DNA of 64,000 nt from Burhinus oedicnemus (Eukaryota > Chordata > Aves > Charadriiformes > Burhinidae), in contig VFFE01007186.1 of assembly GCA_008921705.1 (NCBI GenBank), positions 1,241,122-1,305,121 on the forward strand. Reading direction: 5' to 3'. Below, in pieces: positions 35,763 to 47,178 of the stretch. Made by a program: the position numbers and the translations under genes. The notes under the pieces are model-generated. The model saw nothing but the letters and a program-made list of their open reading frames with translations, did no database searches and was not told the origin of the DNA. The stretch's first letter is position 1. Every line of letters starts with the position of its first letter.

Positions 35763-38700
35763 AACAGTACATGGTAGAAATTTCAAACTCATTCACAGAA
35801 TAAAATTCACTACCCATTGTGCACCTCCATATCCTCCACCTAATGATAACCTGCTACTAGTCATGCTACTGTTGTTGTCTGTTAAATCCACGTGAAAATG
35901 TCTGCCTATCTTTGATGTCTTGATTGGAAGGCAATCATAAACACATGCTGAATAGAGTCAGAGGAACTACATACTGGGAAAGTTTTTATAGATCAGATTT
36001 TCATTTATCCCTTTACTTTTGACATTGAATCCTACTTTTGAAATAGCTGATATATGGAATCTGTTTTATTTTATAAGTGCAGTAAAGGTAGTTGTATAAT
36101 TTATCAGAGAGTGATGATAAAAAATGTAAATTCACTCCTTTTATGCATGATGTACGCAATATTTTCCTGATGTTATATTAGGGAAAGCACACATTTAAAA
36201 GGTATATGACAGGATGAAAAGTACCAGTCTTTAAGACCATCGGTTGCATGATAGTAGAGGTCTGTGTTATTTTTGTAGTAAATAACATGAAAATAACATA
36301 TAAACAGCTTTTGTTGTTGTTGTTGCTCATAAACAGGTCATCTATAAAGCAAAATAAATAAAAAAAAAGATGATAGCACTATGCTTCTTGAGACCCAATA
36401 AATCTGATAAAAGTTCATCTTGTATTTTCATATTCTACCATTTTACGTATTCCATTAAAGAAAAGGCACCATATAGTCTGATTCCTTACCTTGCTGTGAA
36501 GTTGTTTCTCTGGTAACCTCACCAATAGTTAGGTATTTTTGGTGTTCAAAACTCACAAAGAAAGACTCCTGGCACTTTTAGGCAGTTGTTCTTATGCATT
36601 TTCTGAGGATGCCTTCGATAGCTAAAAAATTGTGTAATAGATTGATTATATTTTTGCCTTTCAATACTGTTAATTCAATTACTTTCTCATCACTCTCTTT
36701 CTCAATGAGATGTCATTATGAAATATCATACTTTGCAGAAATGGATTACAAATACTGCTTAATATCAAGTGTAGTGTTCAACATGGAAATTTGTTAACTA
36801 TATGAAATTAAAAAACCTCTCGTTATGCTTCAGTTGTGTTTCTTTAATCTGGAGGTGAAAATACACTTTTTAAAATTCTCATATGTTACACTGATAGAAA
36901 TTCCCATTTAAACATACTGTTGGTATACACTGTACTTATCTGTAGTAATTTTTTTTCTTATATGCCTACACATAAGAATTTAGAAATCCAATTAATGAAT
37001 ATGAGGAATTTCACACCTCAGGCCAATACAAGTATCAAGATACTTGTAAAAAAAGCTCTGGAAATAGAAAAATTTTTGCCCACCACCACATAGCTTTTTA
37101 TTTTTCTGTAGACAGTTATCTCAAACAGTAGGAAAGGAAAGTGAACACCTCCTTGAACTTTTCCTTTCTGTTTATTAAGCTATTAAACTTTACGAAACAC
37201 TTAGGAATGAAGTCTTGAGAAGGACAGAGGAAATGTTTTCTGTCTGGAAAAGTCAATGCCGGCATATGTTTAGATAGTGACTGTGGAACTACAAGAAAGG
37301 GAAATGTGAATTAAGATTGTATATTAAGATACATCTTGGCATCATATGTGTTGTTCAATTTTTTAAAGTTTCAGCCACAGTTTGATGAACTTAACTGTGT
37401 GTTTCGAATGCAGCACAAACTTGAGTTACCTCTATATTTAGCCATACTGCACTTGATGGAAATTTTCTCTCCAGTTTATGCAACATTTCAAAATAATTTC
37501 ATGCTCTGGGTAGAAGGGAAGGAAACAGGAGAAATGAACCCTTCTCATAGTTTTGCATGGCTTTAAAACCTGGATGTAGATTAATGCACTTGACTTACAG
37601 TTTAAAATAAAATCATTTTACAAAGATTTTACAAGCGTTAGACTTGCCAATTCTTGTCTTTTTTAGTATTACGTATCTTTGTGATTCTGTTAGATGGGAA
37701 AAGAGAATTACTGAGCTACATTATGTCAAAAGAAGGGAGAAAGGCAAACAGGCAAAAGTAAGGAACGAAAGGGAGAAAGAGAGAAAGGAGGATGGAAAGG
37801 GGGATGGAAGGGAGGAAGGAAATGGGCCAGTTGTTGCGTATATTGAAGCACATAATGTTTAGATTTTAAAAACATGAAGACTTTTCAGCTAAATCTCTTC
37901 CTCTAAGCAATCTGGCCTTCTTGGCTAAAAATAAAGATCCTGCTGCCATAATAACATATTGCTCTTGATTAAAAATGCTCATTAAATAGAATTAAAATTC
38001 TTACTAGTGGCTAAAATTATTCCCTAAAAAGAAATTATGGGCTAGAACTAATAGAAAAATTATACAGCCTAAAAATGGTTTAGGATAAAAGCTTATTCAG
38101 ATAAACTACTTATTTTAGTGCATAAAGACTTCTAATATTGTAAAACCAGTGTCAGACCTAATGTGAATTCCAGACATGCAGAAGGGTGTTTTCTAATCTG
38201 CCTAAGAACTATGCCATAGCTGAACATTTTGAATCACCTTATTCCATCCTTTCCACTTTCTTTCTGTCATGTGTATTCATCATTGCATTATTCATCATTG
38301 GGGAAGTTAAGTTTGAAGACTGGAGGGAAAGCGCAGGACAGAAGAATTGCAACTGTTTCCTTTTGGGAACACCTGAACCCTTCTAGCACAGATTTCATTT
38401 ATTACGCAGTTACCACTAACTTATCCAGATTCATCCTTTCAGAGAAAAATCCAAAAGAAGGTCAGCCCCATGGAATGGCCTGCTGGGACTGTGCAGAGGT
38501 ACTTTATCTTCCTACGCTCCTGGAAATCTGCAAGACATAAGGTTAAATCCCTTTTCTCTTCCATAGATTGAGACAAGCTCTTTCAGCTCATTCTCTGTGA
38601 TAAACAGGAGCACCTTGATTAAAAGTGATCCTATATTTTCACATTCCTTCAATAATCATTGAAATAATTACTTTCCTTTAGCAATCAGTGAAATTTTCTC

Positions 38701-41700
38701 CCTCTGTTATACAGTTTCTGCACAATTACATGCCATCGCTTATCTTTGTCCCAAGCAGGGCAAACAGAAAATTAATTATCTATAAACACAATATAAACAT
38801 GTGCTGTAAAGAGCATATGTAGGCAAACTGTCACTTAATTCAGTCTCCTTTTGATTCTAAACATCACTAATGGACTGATTTTTTTGGACAAGGGTAGTTC
38901 TGGGACTGGGATTAATATAGTGGCTGTGGGGTGAGTTGAAGAAAATTTGTAATTAATGATATGAACATCTACAAAACCAGACAGAAGTCGTATCTCTCTT
39001 ACAATATACCAGGCCATAACCATATTTTACCTCCCAAATATAACACTTTTACTTTCATAACGTAAGACAGGTTAGATTAATAAAGCAATGATTTAATCTA
39101 GATAATCTTCCAGCATTTATAATATATTTAGGATCTAGGATTTTCCAGGCAGCTGATTAAAGAAGTATTAACAAAAATATTAAAGGTTATTAGCAGCACC
39201 TTGGTACTGATATAAAGTTTCCACACTGAAGATCTATAAAAAATCAATATACTTAAACTTTAATATGTGATAAGCATCACCTCTGTAAAATGTGTTCATT
39301 CTTTGTCTCATATGGCAAACAGAATAGACAAATTAAAGCTAAAAAGAAAAATGTGTGCGCCAGACTAGGATAATATCAAAATATGCCTATGCTGAGGAGG
39401 ATGCGAGGAAGTACAACACAGATGGCACTGGTTTAACAAATACAGGATCTCATTCAGTGCCTATTAAGTCAGCAGAAAAAGAAATCAATTATCTGCACGA
39501 GCTCCAAACTGTTTTCACAGACAGATATAGACCCATCTGAGCTCCTCTCGTACAGCAGTCAGGTATCTGGTACAGTGTGGGGTTGCTCTTGTGGTGCTGG
39601 ACTCCTGTGCCTCCTCCTGCTGAGAGCTCCAGCGGTCTTCCATGGATGTGTTACAGACTCCCAGAAGGGAGACCAGAGAGGCTCTTTTTCCTGCGCTTCA
39701 ATCTTGCGTATTTTGGTTTAGATCTTACAGCACTGCTAGTCCTTAAGTTCCTAATGACTGCACAGGTACCTCCAGAAACAATTCCCTAGTTAATGCAATT
39801 TAAAATACTGAATTGGTGAGACAAAGTGCTGGAGGGGTAAAGGTACGATGCATGAGACTAGTACATTTCATAGAGCAAATATAAATCCTGTTAACGCCTA
39901 TAACTTTGTGGGCACTGTTACAACATGTATAACTGCTAGAACTGTTTTTAAAAGCACTACTTGTTAGAAAAAGGCTTGCTATTATTGGAAATCTATTACC
40001 TAGTAATATAACATGTAAAATATCTATTTGTTACCCAAACAAAATGTCTGCAGAAGAAAACAATACTGCAGCATACTGGTCTCCAGCTGCTACATAAAAG
40101 ATTGGGATGGATTCAACAGAAAACAGATATTGAATCAGATATTATTATTTATTTTTCTACAGTAACTACTTCTGAAAGCTATTATTTTTATTGTCTTATT
40201 CCTATGAGTCCATTTTTAGGCCTTGGTTCTTGTGTATATAAACCTGTGAAGAGTATAGACTGGCATCGGTTTGACTAATACAAACCAGAAAAAATAAATG
40301 TGTATCTCCTGAATAGTGCATACTCACGAGGTCCAATGGATCTGAGATTTATTGAGGCAGATACCCTGCACTAATGCATTTGCATGTGCCTCTTAGAATT
40401 TAAAAACATAAAATTCCTTTCGCATGGAAATTGATCTTTATTTGGGCTACCCTGTGATGTCTAAGAGCTATGTTTCTAAATCTAAACTATTCACTCTAGC
40501 CTTTCTTTAGGATATCAGAAGAACAATAATGTAGAAAGGGGATTCATCAGGCCTGAGAAGCCCATTTTGGGTTGAATTGCCTTTTAGAACTATTTCTTAG
40601 TAAGCCTAGAGTACTTAGGTAATCTAATTCTTAAACTCTTAAGACACAGCAAATAAATTTCCGAGCAGACTAATTCTTGATAATAGTGTGCGGTGGTTAG
40701 ACACATGCGTATACCCAAGTATCTTTGCATTAGCTATGAGGTTAGAGGTGTAACCGCAGCCAGGATATCACCCTATGTATAAAATAGATTAAAACTCTGT
40801 GACTTAAAGTTGAGCCTGGGCCATGATGTTTCTGTCTGATATGTCAGCGTCTAAACCTTAACATTCACCTTGACCCTGTTGAATGTTGAAATTTGATAAA
40901 AACTACTTTGGCCAACTAAAAATCCAGTTAATTTATGAAAAAAGATGACACTTTTACATAAAAATAGTGTGAAGGGGTTAAGTTTTTTTCTAAAATTTTT
41001 ACTTTTTTGTGTGAGAAGCAGATCCATACTGAGCTAGTATATCCATTTTGTAAGGAGTAAGATAAATGCTAAGTGTCTTAGGGAGAAAAGTTAGAGCTGG
41101 TTTTCATTTCACCTGGTCAGAACATGATCTGAATTTTCTTACTTCACTCTGCTTACATCTCTCGTGTCCACTGTATGAGTAATACATAAAGGTGGAAGTA
41201 TAAGAAGGCTCTGTCAACAGTTTCTATGGTCTTGTAAGGATGTATTTGGAAGAGAGACTTCTTTAAGTTTAACCATTTTCCTGATTTATTTTCTTTTGTA
41301 TAATATTATTTTGCTTTCAGTCAATTATCTTTTGCCTTTGGTGTTCTTAATTTGTACTGGCCCTGGTGTCTTCTACTCCTGTGCTCAGAGTCATGCTTTC
41401 TGTTTTCCTAGCCATTTCAAGCACCTACACTTGGAGAAACTTATGAAGCTATGAAACTTTTTTTTTTTTTTTTAAAGGACCAGTTCAACTGCCTGAACTG
41501 ACTCACCACGAGAACAGGTAAGTCATAGAGTTAGCACAAGGAACATAGGGCTGGGGTGTGAGATTGTAACAACACCGATTTAGACTTGTGCTGTCATGGA
41601 ATTGCAGCCTCAGTAATATCTCTCCTCAAAACAGTCCCTAAATAATTTTTTGCCTGCAAAACATAAAACATGATGAACATCTAGTATACCTGCTAGGCAA

Positions 41701-41964
41701 CATATATTTGGATGTGATTCTCCATGGACCAAGCATGTTGTCATGTTTATTTCAATTTTCTTTTAAACTTGAAAATGATGGTATTCTCCTTGATCCTACA
41801 GGTGATGGAGAAAGGCTTTGGTAGGAGTGTTTGGATCCTGCGAGTTAATGATTGACTGTAAGGCTGGTGTCACAGCTGTGTTTTATCTTTTATGTCTGTG
41901 GTTCCCTCACTGAGAAATGACCCAATAGAATAAAGATAATAAATTGCAGTGCGTCCTGGGCCAT
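35763..41964. other. unique AT-rich sequence, no gene seen
   Basis: No gene was recognised. There is a (GTT)n stretch at 36309-36325, purine-rich simple sequence at 37731-37826, and a T-run at 41458-41473. The interval 39,355-39,790 is visibly less AT-rich and holds two short plus-strand open frames of 61 and 70 codons without known motifs. Confidence 0.5.
37731..37826. repeat. purine-rich (GGAA/GAAAG) low-complexity tract
   Basis: Nearly all A/G on the plus strand for about 95 bases, with GGAGG, GAAAG and GGATGGAA units. Such tracts can adopt triplex structure, but nothing here shows a role. Confidence 0.8.
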
Positions 41965-42175
41965 CGTATTATAGTCAGGGCTGGAGCAGTTGCCCCATGA
42001 GGAGAGGCTGGGGGAGAAAGACTTTCTCAGCCTGGGCCAGAGACAGCTTCAGGGGCACCTCACAGCCACCTTCCCATACCTATGAAGAGGATACTGAGAA
42101 GAGAAAGCCAAGATTTTACTGCATTGCACAACAACAGAGTGAGGAATACTGGTCATCAATTGAAACAACAGAGCT
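41965..42175 (+). mobile_element. old CR1-like ORF2 3' scrap
   Basis: The plus-strand phrases GGCTGGAGCAGTTGCCCCAT, GAGGAGAGGCTGGGGGAGA, CAGCCTGGGCCAGAGACAGC and then CCTCACAGCCACCTTCCCAT parallel the CR1 stretch encoding [19 protein letters not shown] and the following codons. It is heavily diverged and no frame is preserved. It is the only CR1 in this half of the window on the plus strand. Confidence 0.65.
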
Positions 42176-44150
42176 TCTGAATGCTTTCAAGTGGTGGTGG
42201 TGGTAAACCCTGTGAAAATAATGAAACTAATTTTGGTAGCTTAATTTCTTCTGTTTTGTGGCTTGCTGGTCTTCTTGTATGCAAAGAACAACATATTTTC
42301 ATGTTCCTGAAGATGTAATAAATAATTGCGTGCAATATACAGATCACCTCTTACAGTACTAGATCTCTAACAGCAGCATAGCCTTTTAAGGAAGGTGAGA
42401 AACATTAATCTAAAAAGTTCTTTCTTCCCCTCTTCATACGTGCTCACGTAAATATTTACAATAAGGAAATAATAGATTAAAATCTAATGTTTTAAAAAAA
42501 TTGTATTTTAGCCTAATATGAATTTAAATATATTCCCCTTAACGTAACAAAAAATTAATCAGGAGAAAAGCTTATTTTATTTTAAATAATGCCTGTAAGT
42601 CTCAAAATGTTATATAATACATGAATATCAGCCTGCTATAAAACTTAAGAAAAGCTGTTGAGCAGAAATTAGCCTTTAAATAAAATTTAAGGGCCTATAG
42701 AGAACACTCATCTTGAACAGAAAAGGTAGCTTTTGTTCCATAATTGGAACTCGTAATGTTTTTCCTGCTAGATCAAATTAACCTATATATGCAATACACA
42801 ACAATGCACAGTATGTTTTAACCACTTTAGTCTTTGTAAAATCTTGCAATTATAATCTTCAAAACATGTGAAGGTATTTTACAATGGTAATTAAGAGTCA
42901 TGGAGTATTGTTGCCTACATAGTGTTACTAAGCCGGTGACTGTAACATTTTGCTGGAGCTTTAGTTTGCACTCTATTAACTATACCTAAGTGGCTTGCTT
43001 ATCTCCTTTGTTTAACAGGTCATTTGACACCCAATAATTCTATGTTATGAAATGAAATATATAAAGCTATGTGCATTTACAACACAGCAGGGTTTTATTC
43101 TGAATCTCCCTCCCTCTTTCTCTCCCCATCTGTGCATGAAGGAGGAGAAAAACGGGATATTAATGTCGACCACGAGGTACTGGTATTAATGAAAATTTCT
43201 CAGATAGCTGTGATGGACTAAATTCCCCCTGAAATACGGTTTCTGTTATCCATATTTTATTAATTTACAGTAGTATCTCCACAGGTTTATGTAGCTCTCT
43301 AGAATATGGCTTTAAACCATTTAATAGAGAAGTTATGTATTCTTTCTTTTTTTTTTTTTTTGTTTGTTTTACAAAACCTTGCAAGAAAAGAACTAAATAA
43401 ACTAGGCAGAAATTGAGGTCAGATTTATCATTGTTCTTCATTCTGTGGCATCATTTCCACATAGGTAAAATAGGTATGACGTGGTAGCACATCGGAGTGG
43501 TATTTGGCTAGGACAACAGCTAATGCAGTCCTGGATTTCCAGTTTCCTACTTCTTCCTCTGAAGTTCACAAAATTAATCTAAATGTCAGATTATAAGTCA
43601 CTATTTAGCTGAAGTAAGTCGTCGTAAGGTTCCCAGCAGCAGCAAGAAGTGACAGACCTTTTCATAAATATTAAATAACAATTGAAAACAGCAATAAGAC
43701 AAGTTTTAAATCAGTCCCTACTTATTTCTAGGAGAATTATTAAGCAAGTAAGCATCAGATGCAAACCCATGATGCCCTTCTATAAGGTCTCCTCACAGAA
43801 CTTCAAAGCGTGATTTACTGATAAAGATTCTCCCAACATTTCTTCACTGCATGGAAACATAAATGAGCATAACAGAGTTACAAAGGACTTTTATACCCCT
43901 TGTGTATGAAAACCCAAAACTGATCATCTCTAAAGAGTCACTTAGTTGAGATTATCATCTTGCAAAGGCCAGTCAAAAGCATATTGCCCAACTGACACTC
44001 CATATAGGTTGACAGAAGTCTCTGTCTTTAGGTGCCTAACCTTAAACTCTTCTGCTAGCAAAGGTATTGGTCTGGCAAATGAACAGAAATAGATTTTCTC
44101 CATCCTTTCCCAAACAAAAAAGAAACTGAGCTGCTGTTTTGTTGTTCTGA
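42176..44150. other. unique AT-rich sequence, no gene seen
   Basis: No gene or repeat was recognised apart from a T-run at 43341-43361. Confidence 0.5.
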
Positions 44151-44460
44151 ACATGTGTGACGTTATGCTTCCTCCCTCTCCAGGCGCCACCTGATCTTTA
44201 TCTCCTGTAACCCTGCCCAAGAAATAACCACCCATGGTGGTCATGATGGGTGTGCGTAATCGTGATGGTGGCATCTGGGGCTCAATGTGGTTTTGGGGAG
44301 ACAGATAACAATACAACAGCCAAGAGCTAATTTGAGCAATGCTGGTTCTGTGGTCAATATGCAAATATGACTACAGGTCAATCATCTTACCCCCATAAAT
44401 ACTGAACAGCCCAAGAGCCGTTTGAGCTCTCCTGAATGACAGTGGGCTGCAAAAACTGAT
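44150..44460 (+). mobile_element. possible solo LTR fragment of an endogenous retrovirus
   Basis: This 300-base block is less AT-rich than its surroundings and has the layout of an avian LTR. The phrase CCACCCATGGTGGTCATGAT lies upstream (44,229-44,248), and an octamer ATGCAAAT is at 44359-44366. A TATA-like CCATAAATACTG (about 44,393-44,404) follows, then ACAGCCCAAGAGCCGTTTGA and GCTCTCCTGAATGACAG, resembling a promoter and R-region start. No internal retroviral genes or second LTR are seen. Boundaries are uncertain and no target-site duplication was established. A 140-codon minus-strand open frame (43942-44364) overlaps it and is probably accidental. Confidence 0.35.
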
Positions 44461-45894
44461 TGAGAAGAAAAGAAATTAGAGAGATTAATTAAAAAATAAC
44501 TGAAAATAAAAATGGTCCCTAGTCCAGATCGCTTAATGGCTGAAGTCTACATCTGTTGCCAATTGTATGCTCCACAGCTAAAACCTTTCTGAAGAGACTA
44601 TTGAAAGACAGGTGATCTATAATACAGTTAGAGAAAACAAATCAAGATGCACATTTCATAACCTACTCTCTGCTTTACTAATGCCCAGTGACTGTGACTG
44701 ATGGATATCAAAGTATGTTCTAAACATTTCAAAGGTAAGGTAGTTATCCTAGAATTGGACAGAAAAGGAATCACATGGCAGTTGCCATCTTGGATACGAC
44801 CAGATTATTTAAAATGCTATTACCTCTGTGTGTGGTCACAAGCCAAGATGCACTGCAAAAACTTTGACCAAAGGTACAAACCCCCTTACCTTTAACATAC
44901 TCAAACTGTGGGCTCACAATCCTTAGATCTAATTTTAGGTGTTTGTCTGCTATTCTTAAATCAGTCTATATGGACTTTCATGTTTCCATATGACACCTCA
45001 GAATGTCTAATGCAAATGTTTCCAGGCAAACATTTACACAGGTAGGGTGCTGGGAGCATGCTGTAGTCCTCTATACCTCTTGTTAGGAAACTACACATTT
45101 AGATGTGACTTCTTTGCTTCAGTGTTGTTACTAGGTATGACCGCAGAAAATATTTTTTTCCTATTGGACATTATAGGTGGGCACAGTAAAATACTGACTG
45201 CAATTTGTTCCTTTATCTGATCACATATAATTGTTACAGCAATCTGCCGAAATATGGGAATGTATTTTTCTCCTTATAATTAAGTTTGAAGCACAGGAGC
45301 TGACAGAAAGATGGATTTCAGGGCACATGGCATGTCAGAAGCATAGGCTGGAGACATAAATAGTGCTACGTCCCCAGTACCCACCCATTAGATCAAAAAA
45401 TGTGATTATATGGTCTCTTAAATTAATAGTTGATCTGTTGTAGTTCTAAAATAAATTATTATTGGCATTAGTAAACTCAGCACAAAATAGCAAATCAATA
45501 ACAAATGTATCTTATTTGCTAGCATGAGATATTTTACATGCTTGGTTTTACATTTTTCATTGCCCCATCCCATAAAAGGACATTTATACTCTTCAACACT
45601 TGACAAGTGTCATTCTGTAATGCACAGTTATTCCACAGACTCTGATTAGAAAAGAATGTGACTACTGAGACACTTTTCTGCTATGTCATTGTCTCACTTG
45701 TAATAATCCTTCAAAAATTTTTCATGTTTTTTTTTTGTTGTTGGGAAGAAGAGGTGATATTTAGTAATTCTTTTATCTACAAACTTCAAAATGGTCTTAC
45801 TGTTTTGGATTCTAAACCTGACTTATGGCCTGGTTTCATTCCAGTTTATGGTCAGCTTTAGGTATTTAGCTGAAGTTACCAACAGATGAACATA
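44461..45894. other. unique sequence, no gene seen
   Basis: No coding region, RNA gene or repeat was recognised in this interval. Confidence 0.5.
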
Positions 45895-47178
45895 TAATCA
45901 TGGAATCCTAGAATTGTCTATGTTGGAAGGGACCTTTAAGATCATCGAGTCCGACCATCAACCTGACACTGTCAAAAGCACTACTAAACCATGTCCCTAA
46001 GCACCACATCTACCTATCTTTTAAATACCTCTAGGGATGGCAATTCCACCACTTCGCTGGGTAGCTTGTTTCCATGCTTGATAACCCTTTCTGTGAAGAA
46101 ATTTTTGCTAATATCTAATCTAAACCTCCCCTGGTGTAACTTGAAGCCATTTCCTCTTGCCCTATTGCTAGTTACTTGGGAGAAGAGACTGACTCTCACT
46201 TCTTTACAACCTCCTTTCAGGTATTTGTAGAGAGTGATAAGGTCTCCCCTGAGCCTCCTTTTCTCCAGACTAAACAATCTCAGTTCCCTCAGCCACTCCT
46301 CATAAAAATTGCTCTCTAGACCCCGTACCAGCTTAATTGCCCTTCTTTGGTCATGCTCCAGAATCTCAGTGTCTTTCTTGTAGTGAGGAGCCCAAAACTG
46401 AATACAGTATTTGAGGTAGAGCCTTACCAGTACAGGGAGACAATCACTTCCCTAGTCCTGCTGGCTGCACTATTCCTGATACAAGCCAGATTGCTATTGG
46501 TCTTCTTGGCCACCTGGACACATGGCCAGGTCATAGTCAGCTGCCTGTTGACCAACACCCCCAGGCCCTTTTCTGCCAGGAAGCTTTCCAGCCACTCTTC
46601 CCCAAGCCTGTAGCACTGCATGGGGTTGTTGTGACCCACGTGCAGGACCCAGTACTTGGCCTTGTTGAACCCTTTACAGTTGGCCTCAGGCCATTGATCC
46701 AGCCTGTCTAGATTCCTCTGTAGAACCTTCCTGCCCTCAGGCAGATCAACACTCCCACCCAACTTGGTGTCACCTGCAAACTTACTGAGAGTGCACTCAA
46801 TCCCCTTGTCCAGGCCGTTGATAAAGATATTAAAGAGAACCAGCTTCAATGCCGAGCCCTGGGGAACACCGCTTGTGACTGGCCACCAACTAGATTTCCC
46901 TCCATTCACCACCACTCTTTGGGCCCAGCCATCCAGCCAGTTTTTGACCCAGTGAAGAGTATACCCATCCAAGCCACAAGCAACCAGTTTCTCCAGGAGA
47001 ATGCTGTGGGAAACAATGTCAAAGGCTTTACTAAAGGCCAGGTAAACAATATTCACAGCCTTTCCTTCATCCACCAAGTGGGTCACCTTGTCATAGAAGA
47101 TCAGATTTGTCAAGCAGGACTTGCCTTTCATGAACCCATGCTGACTGGGCCTGACCACCTGGCTGTCCTGTGTGATGA
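45895..47178 (-). mobile_element. CR1 retrotransposon copy (about 1.3 kb)
   Basis: The plus strand begins with the reversed CR1 terminus (ATCATGGAATCCTAGAATTG, then GTTGGAAGGGACCTTTAAGA), followed by the full 3' UTR and about 1.1 kb of ORF2. Homology ends near 47,178, just upstream of the block encoding [17 protein letters not shown], so it is 5'-truncated. It shares the subfamily, orientation and 3' UTR of the 22 kb copy and retains the roughly 70 UTR bases missing there. It lies about 24 kb from that copy as a direct repeat. Confidence 0.97.
46014..47178 (-). pseudogene. CR1 ORF2 reverse transcriptase fragment with substituted catalytic sites
   Basis: A minus-strand frame is open for 244 codons (47158 to 46424), covering most of the reverse-transcriptase palm and thumb. 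Motif A reads YLAFSKAFD, where the usual CR1 residue is YLDFSKAFD, and motif C reads FAGD where FADD is usual. Two catalytic aspartates are therefore replaced, by alanine and glycine. SGVPQGS is intact. A frameshift between about 46,424 and 46,280 moves the C-terminal [14 protein letters not shown] part (46014-46277) to another frame. The endonuclease is absent through truncation. The long open frame therefore does not mean activity. Confidence 0.94.

Noticed and set aside
43942..44364. 140-codon minus-strand frame, the longest outside CR1
   Set aside because: It overlaps the LTR-like block, shows no known motif, and half of it lies in ordinary AT-rich sequence. It is kept only as a note.
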